Assembly: GCA_012295275.1 (NCBI GenBank)
Contig: CM022672.1
Coordinates: 14,067,995 to 14,129,994, forward strand
Length of the DNA: 62,000 nt
Reading direction: 5' to 3'
From: Chrysomallon squamiferum
Lineage: Eukaryota; Mollusca; Gastropoda; Neomphalida; Peltospiridae
This document shows positions 51,571 through 62,000 of this stretch, one piece after another. Each line of letters starts with the position of its first letter. The first letter of the stretch is position 1. The notes under the pieces were generated by a model. The model made no database searches, had not been told where the DNA came from, and was given only the letters and a program-made list of their open reading frames with translations. Position numbers and translations under genes: made by a program.

Positions 51571-52077
51571 AACTCCCTTTCTCCATGTTTTTATCCTAAC
51601 ATTAAACATATTGTTTATTGTTCCCAACAGTACCTTCTACAGTTTTCGAAAATTTCTTAATAAAATCAAAATCATATTACTATAAATATAAAACACTTTT
51701 TCATTTTATCTATCATAATAATAAATATAATAAAACTGATAATTCTACAGGGCAGTTTCCATTACTGAAGTTTAAATGCGCTTAACAGAATTTCTGAATT
51801 GACACAATAACAATCTAAAATCTAAAACACAGAATAATAACACTAAATGAATAATTTTGACTGCTTGTATGTATTTTTTTAAAAGTGAGTTTTGAGTCTT
51901 GAATTAAATCTGCTGGCAGTTTTCAATTCTTTAATTGCTGATGGTAAAGTGTTCCAGATTATCTATCGATCAAGATTATTAAATGGAATAGCAACGGAGA
52001 AATAATATACTAGTATTTGTTAAGTGTTACTGCATTAAAAAAAAAATTTCTGTTGTCAAATGTGTATATAAATGTAT

Positions 52078-53975
52078 TTATTCGTCTTTCGGCAAGCTTT
52101 TTAAACTGTGAATCCGTTTCTTCACTGAAATAAAAAATGTGACCGATATTATAAACATATATGTATTGTTTTATAGAAAATGTGTATGTGTATATAGAGA
52201 AATTGTGGCTAGCTATATGCATATTTCTCTTTTATGTATGTATCTGTCTAACAGTATATATGAAAAAATACTTACAGCTATTCAAAAAATACACTACTTC
52301 AGCGACAGTTACTAGACCATCTTCTGCAAGATAAAAGAACTTATTTATTTATTTATTTATTGTATTATTTGCGTGTGTGCTTGAGTCCGTCTATGTGCGT
52401 GTGTGTTTGTACATTTCGCTGGTTCATTTCTCAAAATTTTACCTCCATATAGATTTCTAAAGTTTTCATGAATGCCTTGCTTATTTTTCAAGTAAAACTG
52501 TCTTTCTATATTGCATTTATACTATAAAATGACAATAAATAACAAATAATAGTTTTCATTTTTCTTCATATTATGTTGAGTGTGTCATTGTTAGTGTATG
52601 CGTGTATATGTGTGTGTCTGTTTGTGTATGTCTGCTAACTGAAGGGCGTACCAAATTTAGCTAACTGTGGAGACACACTTTTTTTGGAAGACTTGTAGAT
52701 AGCGATATGGTTTTAACTACAACCGCAAACAGAGGTCTGCAAAATGTTAATACGAGTTAAAAAGGAGTCTTTGCGATGCATTTATATATGTAAAATCAAA
52801 TAATTACTTACTGTTACGATCAAGGAAAAGCAGCTGAGTAGGCCTTTCATTTTCAGAAATATATGCATCATGGTTCGTATCTAATACTTTGAAATAAACT
52901 GCTGAGTCTTGTGCTATGCATAGGTCTAACTCTTTCTTTATTATCTTGTTGTCTTCTACAATTGTCATACAATAATAAGCCTGTACATACACTTATATGC
53001 ACGCAAGCACCCCCCCCCGGCACACACACAAGAACACAGAAACTCAGTTCAAGGCCTTTTACAAAGTGATGACGTTAAATTAGGATAATATATATCATGT
53101 TATACTTTCTCCATCTAGAATAAATGAACCTTTGTTTAAAAAGATCCAAGTCTAGATATAGTTTTAATGTAAAGTCATATGAATCTATACATAGAATATA
53201 TTATAGCTTTATACACCAACATTTAGCCATTAAGACAAAATTTTAATATTTAGAAAACTGTAGCAAAAAAAATTATTTATCCAAGCGATCAGACTGAAAG
53301 TAAGCAGATATCTGGCTCAGCTTACCAGAAAAATCACAAATCCACAAAAGTTCCCAACCTTCTTCAGTGTTTAATATATTATCACCATTGCGGTCGTACA
53401 GATTAGCAGTTGTATATGGATCAAATATTTTGAAACCGTATGTTACGGCCGCCCTGAAACAAGGAGATCGCAACATCAAGGTAGCTGAGACAACACGACG
53501 TCAGCGTAATTGACACAATACGTCTGCCCGACAATTCACCATCAGAGACAATATACCGTCCTCGTAACTGCAACGACAACCGTCAGCATGCATGAGACTG
53601 CACCACCAGAGACAATATACCGTCATCGCACGACATCAACTGAAGGAAAATGACGTGAAACCGGCGCGATGCTTAAGTCAGTGTTCGTGCATTTTAGTGA
53701 AATACAGGTTGCTAGATTAACAATTATTTTGACCAGTAAAAAGAAATATCTACCACAACAAAGTGGGTTAACTGAAAAGTACTGCAGATCTGCTACGTCA
53801 GAAAGTTTCAGTTTCTATATTAATGATTTGAATACGAATAAATGGAAGAGTGATTTGGTTGCAAAAATGACTGATTATTGTTATTTCTTATTTTAACAAT
53901 TTACAAAACAATTAAACAAAAGAAAACTTACGTAGCAACAACCACTGACAGTGTGAACAACAGTGGAAACTTCAT
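52078..53975 (-). CDS. Secreted four-EF-hand protein, cluster copy 4
   Basis: Exons 53932-53975, 53326-53453, 52812-52955, 52276-52323 and 52078-52124 join to 136 codons plus stop. The signal peptide is the same as in copy 2. EF loops: DRNGDNILNTEE, DFSEDNKIIKKE, DTNHDAYISENE and DRNKDGLVTVAE, all with the acidic 1 and 12 positions. The last exon reads through the position where copies 1 and 5 stop and adds a basic tail (KKRIHSLKSLPKDE). Its TAA stop lies inside the AATAAA polyadenylation hexamer, so the 3' UTR would be only the cleavage spacer. Exon 1-2 and upstream DNA are nearly identical to copy 2, while exon 3 is nearly identical to copy 5. The promoter and noncoding exon are at 54.59-54.71 kb. 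Confidence 0.87.
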
Positions 53976-54144
53976 GGTTTATCTGAAACAACAACAACGA
54001 CGACGACGACAACAATAATAGTAATAACAATAATAATACACATAAAATAAGAATACGAATAATAACAGAAACACCATTACCATCACTACCCTCACCTAGA
54101 CCATGACCAACATCATCACCCACAACAACAACAACAACAACACA

Positions 54145-54187
<43 letters not shown>

Positions 54188-54585
54188 TGTAAATAAACAT
54201 ATGATGTCCTGATGCTTTGTATTTAAAAATCTAATTGTAAATTAAATAAAAATCCCTAGCAATTATTATCAAGTATTGTTTAATTTTAATTCTGTTGAGA
54301 TCATTTAATGTTGTTTATTAATTTTGTGATGGTGCTTATAGAATAACCGAAGACAAATACAACGGAAAGCCCATCTCAAAATATATCAAAGTGTAGACTC
54401 CTTAACTGAAAATAATCCATTGTCTACATATATATTTTAACATCATGGTATTTAGAATATATAATCTTCCAAGGAGAATTTTTGTGAGCTAAATTGTTAC
54501 TTCGAATATAAATGGGATAGAAAATGTACCAATTTATGTTTCAGCTGATAAAAATACAGAATAGTTAGAACGGAAAAATACTCAC

Positions 54586-54706
54586 CTGTATAAACTATAC
54601 AATACGTTGGTCGATAACAAATGGCGAGGCACTGCAATAAAATTCCTTATATGCATTATCAATTAGATAATCATCATATTCAGTCACTCAGTATTCAAAC
54701 TTTTAT
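54586..54706 (-). promoter_or_regulatory. Promoter and noncoding first exon of EF-hand copy 4
   Basis: Minus-strand tatataaaag box near 54697-54706, then a short untranslated exon whose donor (exon edge 54586, ATACAG/gtgagt) matches copy 2. The start site is inferred from spacing. Confidence 0.5.
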
Positions 54707-56349
54707 ATAAATATTTCATTTCATTTGATGCCTTGTATATCTCTCTGTTCTATAAATTATGTATTTTTATTACGCATCCATAATTAATAACCAGATCTTG
54801 ACAGACATGTAATAATAGAGAGAATACTAGTTTTGTCGTCGCAGTAAACCAGTATGAGCCTGGTAGCAGCAGGTTGTGATTCTGAAGAATGTAGCTAGGG
54901 AGCAAGGCATGAGTCGATCCAAAACTGTCATAGACAACATAAGATTAGAATAAACCATGGCCGTAACTATATTGAGGCAAATGAGGCAAATGCCTCATAC
55001 CGAAATTGACCATTTTTTCTTTTTTATACAACGATATTATTTTAAAATTTAAATTATTTTCAGCTAAATAGTCTACACTTTTATATATTCCGACAGAAAC
55101 GATATCCACTGAATTAATTCATTTATCTCTGCGATTACCGTTTGAAGCCTACCAACGAAAGACATAACTTATTTGAAAGACATCAAACACAGGTTTATCC
55201 AACATTTGATGATTTAAGGCATACATCAACCTTTTCACACTAATTTTACCCCACTCCGCTCGGCGATTAAGTGTTTTTACCTCATTTAAAAAAGAGTCTA
55301 GTTACGGCAATGCAAACGACAGCTTGGAATTATTAAACAGTGCGGACTGTCTCGTTACGTAAAACAGTTACATTAAAATATAGCATTATAAAGTAATTTT
55401 ACTCTGAAAAACTTAGACAATTCTAGAATAACAGCCATAGTGTGCTCCTATCTGCATATTGTAACGTATTTATAGTTTGATTATACCCATTTACCGTGTG
55501 GTATTCGATATTGTTTACACATGTTATTGTGCGTATTTAGTCCATATTCTAACGAATGGTAATAATACAGTCAAAATTCATATACAACAACCTACACGTT
55601 CATCTATCCACTTAAAACAGAATCTAAAATCCGTACACTATAAATCCTATATTAAATAATTTGTATTAAATGGCGATAAAACTTATATAACCAAATTTCT
55701 TTATCATTTGTATTTTATAAATGTTATTCATGTTGTGCCTCTTATATGAATCGCTATTGTTTTAAATGAATTAGACTATCTAAGCATTATAATATAAAGA
55801 ATTAATATCGAAGACAAAACATATCAGTATAATCAAATAAAAGTAGTTAAAACGATACATAAACATCGAAGTAGATATTTCTTGTCTCTTAGAAGAATCT
55901 ATGGTTATAAATGAATATTAAGGAAGCAGTGTAATATAAAAATATCGAAGATAAAATATACGAGTATAATCAAATAAAAGTAGTTAAACGGCACATAACC
56001 ATGGAGGTGGATATTTCATTGTTATCTGTTTAATTGTTGATGTTTCCTTGAGTCAAAATAGTTTAAGAAGCTTCTGGCATGAGCATGCCTGGAAATGAAA
56101 GTCGTGTTTCCCAATTCTCTGCGAAATATATAATTTTCTTTCCCATTTAATATTATTTTATCTGTTTTATGAGTAAAAATTATTGCTAAACATGCATGAG
56201 TATGCATCATGATATTTGAAAAGGTAAAAAGAGAAAATATAAGAATAAAATTGTAAGTGGAGAAAGTGAACAGAAAATCTGGGGCGGATGGAACCTGTCT
56301 TATGATGGGGGAAGTCCATGACAAAAAGGCACCCTAACATTAGGAAAAG

Positions 56350-57115
56350 TCACTATTGAAAAATCAAACACGGTTCACATGGACGATAATACAACAGTGC
56401 TACAATAAATTACTGAAAAACCTAAATATCCTAAATAAAAGGGGCACTTCTCAAATTTTTGTTAGGGGACCGGACCAGAGGTCTTGGACTACAATGTTAG
56501 ATATGATGTGCAATAATTTGGAAAAACTAGACATAATCGAGAAACAACAGAATTGTACGGAAATAACTGTACAGGACATTATTGGAAAAATGTAAAACAT
56601 ATTGAAACGAGTATGAATTAATTTAACGAAGGAAATTCGACGGATTTATAAGGCCTATTGTTGCTAAAATCGTTTCGTAAAAAAACAGAGAAATAGTGAT
56701 AAAAGTGACATTCACAGAACTAATAAATAAGCCATACGGGATTAATGAACAATTCCCGAAAGAAATTAATGATAGGAGAAGATTACTATATCAACACTAC
56801 TAATCAGTAAAAATGGAAGGGAAAAGAGCGAACGGAAATGATGACAAACTGTATATCGTGGGCAAACTGTTTACACTAAGAGGACGGAAGAGAAGACAAT
56901 CAGACAAACATACCAACTCAGACAACAGAAACAAGACAACAGAGATCACAGTAACACAAGCCAAACGCTCACCAAGACAAGCTATCACATTTTATTCATC
57001 ATCTGTTGCTTTTGACAACTTTCAAAATGAATACTTGTCATTTGGTAAAATGCATAACACAGTCTATCTTATTATTGACTTTAAAAGTAGAACAACTGAT
57101 GATGATGATTTTATT
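56350..57115 (+). pseudogene. Decayed LINE ORF1 (L1/Tx1-type RNA-binding protein)
   Basis: Plus-strand frames show a coiled-coil-like stretch (MMCNNLEKLDIIEKQQN), then a segment with GINEQFPKEINDRRRLLYQ and DDKLYIVGKLFTLRG. The latter resembles the C-terminal domain of LINE ORF1 proteins. Stops and frameshifts interrupt it. Confidence 0.55.
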
Positions 57116-57399
57116 ATTACTGAAAAAACAGAATATTGTGATTTAGTCTTAAGATATTAAATATATTAAAACAACAGTATCAAAGGATAAAAAGAAAATT
57201 AACTTTGGATTCATTCACCTCGATTTCTGTACGAAAAATAGCATGTTTATTATGAAAAGGGAGAGTAGGTGAAGATACATATGTGGGGGAAAACGTTAAA
57301 ACAGCAGAATATGCTTGTAAACATGCTAGTGTCGTTGGTTACTGCATTACAAATGTTAAATTATTGTCACTGATAGAAAACATTTCTATACTGCCATTT

Positions 57400-57970
57400 T
57401 CTTCTTTGTTATGAGATGTCCACAGGCCTTTATGTATCAAGCTATGTTCGCAAATAAATCCTCAATACTTTATCAAGCTCTAACGAAATCCCAGGAAAAT
57501 GGGTTGCTTAGTGGGACTAATTAAACCAATATATAAAAACAGAGGTGCTCGAAATGGTAGTTTTAAGTGTGAAATCCGTGTCAGACAAGAAGAAAATCGT
57601 TCGCCGTTTATTTAAGAATTTAATATTATCTAAAGCGTTTTTGTCTAATATATGTTGACGATATAATACTATTAGCAGAATCGCCGGATGCTCTGCAATA
57701 TAATCGTAACATTGTTTTCAGTTAATGCTATTCAGACTATGGACACTTAAAGTTAATACAAATAAAACTAAAATAAGGATTTTCAGTAAAGGGAGAAAAC
57801 TTCGTGATTACATATTTAGTGGAGAGATTATTGATATGGTAGATAACTATTAACAGTCTGTTCACTTACGACTTAAAACAACAATAGAACAAAACAACGA
57901 AAGCTATGCCTGCGCTAATAGTTAAAAGTCGTCAGAATAATTTCTCCAACGGTTGTATATTTGACTGTTT
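57400..57970 (+). pseudogene. Decayed LINE reverse-transcriptase fragment
   Basis: The plus strand contains YVDDIILLAESPDALQYN (57651-57704), a variant of the FADD catalytic box of LINE reverse transcriptases, and downstream LKVNTNKTKIRIFSKGRK in another frame, a typical following motif. Stops and frame changes show it is dead. Confidence 0.65.
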
Positions 57971-58437
57971 TACAGACTAATACATGTCACTGGCATATTA
58001 ATTACATGTTAACTCGCTTATTTTTATTACGATTGTAAATTGTCTGTTTTTTTTGTTGTTTTTTTATTGGATTTTTTTTCATTTTGATTGACGACGTTGG
58101 CACATTTTAACCAATTTTTATTGATCCCAAACAGGTTTATTGTTTTGAGTTGAATTAAAGTCTTTCATCCTTGAGCGACTTATTATTTTTCATATTAAAC
58201 ATGCACGAAGACTGTAGCAGTAAATTATAGATAATTATCATAAAACAAATGAATAAATCCAACATACCGAGACCACTAAGAATAATATTGCTCGCTGAAA
58301 ATTATTCTTTACCTCGACTCTCTGATAGATAAAAGAAAAGTAAGTGCTGTTTGAACAACAGCAGCTGCACATGCTTTAAGGGCATCAAGCTATTCAGAAA
58401 AAATCCACTCGGAATGTTAAACCTGAAGTCCGAATAA

Positions 58438-58690
58438 AGAGAACGCGTCCTTTGGATGTCGGAGATGAGATTTACGCTTACACGTATTGCAAGAATCTTC
58501 GGCTGTTCCTGTGCATTTTTAGAACGTTACAAATGGACACGGCAGACCGGCCAAGAGTAGGCAGAGCAGGTGTGTCCAGGTCATGTGATGACCGGTACCT
58601 TACGTAGATTGTATCTGCGGAATCGTTTGCTGGCACTGACGTCATCAAGGACATATGCCTTAACAAGCAGACAACAGACATTTATTACTA
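58438..58690 (+). pseudogene. Tc1/mariner-like DNA-binding fragment, copy b
   Basis: A longer version of copy a, continuing with LRNRLLALTSSR in another frame, which resembles the LRNRxxTA stretch of Tc1-like transposases. It ends in a TTA/AGT array. Confidence 0.4.
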
Positions 58691-58709
58691 TTATTATTAT
58701 TATTATTAT

Positions 58710-58753
<44 letters not shown>

Positions 58754-58814
58754 ATATTAGTATTAGTATTTTAAACGGTTTACATAATATTTAAATGAGC
58801 GAACTCATCTTTCT

Positions 58815-59271
58815 TTCTTTTTTTCTTTTTTCTGTTGTTGTCCTCAACGGAAGCTGAATCTATTACCAGTAGAGTTAATAATAATAATGGAGAAATAAAA
58901 ATAGTAGCAACAAGAGTAATATGATAATTACAATAATATTACCGAATCAAAATCAGTAATGGTAAAATAAGAAGAAGAAGAAGAAGAGTAAACAAATTAA
59001 AAAGTAATTATCATGACGATAATGGATAATAATAATTAATAACAATAATAATTACACTGACACAATAACAATAACAGTAAATAATAATGATAATCATAGT
59101 AATAACAATAGTATAACAATTTTTACAGTATAATTAATAAGAGTAATAATGATAAATACTAAATGATATCTGCACTATATTACTACAAAATATCCTTTAA
59201 TGACAATCTAACCAGACTGCTTTAGGAAACAGTTACATTAATATTTTAATGTTACAGTGAAAAAATAAATG

Positions 59272-59303
<32 letters not shown>

Positions 59304-59490
59304 AGTTTAAAAAATTAAAATAAATAATTAAATGAAGTAGCACCTATCTTGTAGGGACATGTTTAGTGCAATGAAAAAAACGTGACCCCTCATCTGAGCG
59401 ACAAAAATTATATTCAGTCTTTTTTAACATATTTACAATCTTTATTCACAGGCACCACACCAGTACTCACGACAGACTTAAACCACTGTG
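58815..59490 (+). repeat. Interspersed repeat family R1, copy c
   Basis: The longest copy, running from gtcctcaacggaagctgaa to ttcacaggcaccacacc. It sits within about 1 kb that is present before unit 5 and absent at the equivalent place before unit 4 (near 50645). Confidence 0.55.
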
Positions 59491-59739
59491 ATCTGGCATT
59501 GTCACAGCTCATAGCGTTCTCCTAAAACACAGTTGCAAACATATCGAGTTTATTTATGGATGCAGTACATAAAAAGATATTTTGCATGTCAAAAAGTCAA
59601 AATTAGATATGAAATAGGTTGAACTCGTACAGTCTGTTGCGCAAGCATTTGGTGATTGCAGATTGCGGGATCTTGTGTTTCAACCAAAACGAGATTCCCT
59701 GCGAGAACTGGGCAGTGCAGGAAATGGGTAACGTCATCT

Positions 59740-60362
59740 ATAAAACTTAGATTTGTTTTCTTTGTTCAAATCAAGATCATTTTGAAACAAGCATACGACA
59801 ACTAGTGTTCTACAACTTACTTTCTCTACACTCGATTTGCCTAAAATCATTCATGAAAAAGTTGCAGCCTCTGTTGAATTTTGAAAACTACAGATAAGAA
59901 ACATCGTGACTAAATAATACGACACATTATTTTTCATATACAAAAGCGATTACCATTAAATAATCAAAACGATTAAGCGGTTATAATAACCAGACAAATG
60001 ATAAAGCAAATATTTTGTACAAATTTCAATGTCACATTAATGAAAATTCCGTTGTTGTTGTTATTGTTGTGTTGTTGTTTTTTTGTATTAGCAACATCAT
60101 TCTTTAATGTTACTGGTTTAAATCAGTGGTTCAAAGCTGTTTCCGCACTGCTGCATTAAACAACAAAATTATCATCGATCCTCTTTGTTGTCACATAGTC
60201 TGTTAGATTGGTTACATGACACACGAACGTGATACGTTTATTTGTTAATCATCATCATCATTATCATCATCATCATCATCATCATTATGATTATTATGAT
60301 TATGATTATAATTATGATTATTATTATTATTATTATTATAATTATTATTATTATTATTATTA

Positions 60363-60398
<36 letters not shown>

Positions 60399-61109
60399 AA
60401 AACTCTCTTTCTCCATGTTTTTATCCACACATTAAACATATTGTTTATTGTTCCCAATAGTACCTTCTAGAGTTTTCGAAAATTTCTGAATTGACACAAT
60501 AACAATCTAAAATCTAAAACACAGAATAATAACACTAAATGAATAATTTTGACTGCTTGTATGTACTTTTTAAAAAGTGAGTTTTGAGTCTTGAATTAAA
60601 TCTGCTGGCAGTTTTCAATTCTTTATCTGCTGATGGTAAAGTGTTCCAGATTATCTATCGATCAAGATTATTAAAAGGAATAGCAAGGGAGAAATAATAT
60701 ATTGGTATTTGTTAAGTGTTACTGCATTAAAAATAAAACTTCTGTTGTCAAATGTGTATATAAATGTATTTATTCGTCTTTCGGCATTCTTTTTTAACTG
60801 TGAATCCGTTTCTCCACTGAAATAAAAAATGTGACCGATATTATAAACATATATGTATTGTTTTATATAGAAATTGTGGTGTTCAATTTATGTGTGTGGA
60901 TGTGTATGTGTATATGACTATTTGTAGCTAGCTATATGCATATTTCTCGTTTATGTATGTATCTGTTTAACAGTATATATGAAAAAAGACTTACAGCTAT
61001 TCAAAAATACGCTACTTCAGCGACAGTTACTAGACCATCTTCTGCAAGATAAAAGAACCTATTTATTTATTTATTATTATTATTTGCGTGTGTTCTTGTG
61101 TGTGTGTGC

Positions 61110-61158
<49 letters not shown>

Positions 61159-62000
61159 GTCTTTAAATACTGATTAAATGGGAAAGCGTTTATTATTACA
61201 TGTATTTATTTCTTTTCGTTTTTTGCGGGTAGTTGGAAGCTATGGGCCTTTTTCTTTCTTTTTTTTTTTTTTTTTTTTTTGTCCATTGCACAGTCAACTT
61301 AACATTCCATTTCCCAGGTTCATTTCTCAAAATTTTACCTCCATATAGATTTCTAAAGTTTCCATGAATGCCTTGCTTGTTTTTCAAGTAAAAATGTCTT
61401 TCTATATTGCATTTATACTATAAAATGACAATAAATAACAAATAACAGTTTTCATTTTTCTTCATATTATGTTGAGTGTGTCATTGTTAGTGTATGCGTG
61501 TATATGTGTGTGTCTGTTTGTGTATGTCTGATAACTGAAGGGCATACTAAATTCAGCTAACTGTGGAGACACACATTTTTTGGAAGACTTGTAGATAGCG
61601 ATATGGTTTTAACTACAACCGCAAACAGAGGTCTGCAAAATGTTAATACGAGTTAAAAAGGAGTCTTTGCGATGCATTTATATATGTAAAATCAAATAAT
61701 TACTTACTGTTACGATCAAGGAAAAGCAGCTGAGAAGGCCTTTCATTTTCAGAAATAAAGGCATCATGGTTCGTATCTAATTCTTTGAAATAAACTGCTG
61801 AGTCTTGTGCTATGCATAGGTCTAACTCTTTCTTTATTATCTTGTTGTCTTCTACAATTGTCAATACATACAATAATAAGTCTGTACATACACTTACATG
61901 CACGCATGCACCTCCCCCCGATACATACACACAAGAACACAGAAACTCAGTTCAAGGCCTTTTACAAAGTGATGACGTTAAATTAGGATAATCTATATCA
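59740..62000 (-). repeat. EF-hand tandem unit 5 (runs off the window)
   Basis: Begins with the same 3' flank as unit 4 and carries copy 5. From about 61311 to 62000 it is almost base-for-base the same as 52436-53100 of unit 4. More copies may lie beyond the window. Confidence 0.7.
60794..61851 (-). CDS. Secreted four-EF-hand protein, cluster copy 5 (partial, frameshifted end)
   Basis: Only the 3' part is in the window. Exon 3 (61708-61851) encodes the end of loop 2 (EDNKIIKKE), loop 3 (DTNHDAFISENE) and the start of loop 4. Exon 4 (60995-61041) is 47 nt, where copies 1, 2 and 4 have 48: an A run in the plus strand is one base shorter. This gives an in-frame TGA at 61001-61003 directly after loop 4 (KDGLVTVAE, then VAYF and stop). 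The old terminal exon (60794-60816, KRIHS then TAA) remains recognisable but would be untranslated. All four loops could still be made, so the copy may function with a clipped tail. Exons 1 and 2 lie beyond position 62000. Confidence 0.75.

Larger units (their letters stand above)
50790..58315 (-). repeat. EF-hand tandem unit 4 with retained LINE segment
   Basis: Carries copy 4. Its 3' flank (50.79-52.0 kb) is nearly identical to 59.74-60.75 kb of unit 5. Its 5' flank is extended by about 1.9 kb of decayed LINE sequence that is absent at the equivalent point of unit 3. Confidence 0.7.

Noticed and set aside
53669-53896. Plus-strand frame containing FYINDLN, reminiscent of a reverse transcriptase
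   Set aside because: It lies in an intron shared with copy 2, the resemblance is only a few residues, and no RT motif surrounds it.
56022-56324. 100-codon minus-strand frame
   Set aside because: It is opposite the decayed LINE ORF1 region, and its counterpart in unit 3 is not kept open.

Overview
This is animal nuclear DNA: strongly AT-rich, packed with microsatellites and split genes with GT..AG introns, and without long bacterial-type reading frames. A lophotrochozoan, most likely a mollusc, is suggested by a SINE-like sequence of a type I remember from molluscs (15.56-15.72 kb), by the mix of LINE, hAT-like, Tc1-like and integrase debris, and by the simple-repeat content. The species cannot be named from the sequence. 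All host genes I can support lie on the minus strand. I built the gene models by joining exons with the reading phase checked at every junction.

Layout. 1-11.8 kb has no supported gene. It holds trinucleotide and dinucleotide arrays, a decayed integrase and a LINE 3' fragment (4.0-5.1 kb), a 705-bp hAT-like element (5.33-6.03 kb) and a degenerate 80-bp tandem repeat. 11.8-21.2 kb is a complete SH3BP2 (3BP2) adaptor gene with 14 coding exons and 383 codons: PH domain, acidic and proline-rich linker with a PxxPxR ligand, a tankyrase-binding motif matching the human cherubism hotspot, and a C-terminal SH2 domain. 21.2-28.4 kb is upstream or intergenic DNA with a possible promoter near 25.7-26.0 kb. 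28.5-35.65 kb is a complete 12-exon gene for a 415-residue single-pass membrane protein. It has a signal peptide, a row of GCC2/GCC3 (ephrin-receptor/TNFR-like) cysteine modules, one transmembrane helix, and a short basic tail ending in YSGL.

36.5-62 kb is the most unusual part: at least five head-to-tail copies of a multi-kilobase unit, each built around a small five-coding-exon gene (plus a noncoding first exon) for a secreted protein with four EF-hands. Copies 1, 2 and 4 are intact (128, 122 and 136 residues). Copy 3 is a pseudogene. Copy 5 is cut by the window end and carries a one-base deletion that ends the protein just after the fourth EF-hand. The second and fourth EF-hand loops are interrupted by introns at exactly the same codon and phase, so the four-hand gene probably arose by doubling a two-hand ancestor. 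The cluster shows mosaic similarity between copies, decayed LINE and Tc1-like sequence carried between units, and a different C-terminal tail in each copy. The function is unknown; a secreted calcium binder is what the sequence shows.

The three loci show no sign of acting in one pathway. SH3BP2 is a cytoplasmic tyrosine-kinase adaptor, the cysteine-rich protein is a cell-surface or endosomal protein, and the EF-hand proteins are exported.
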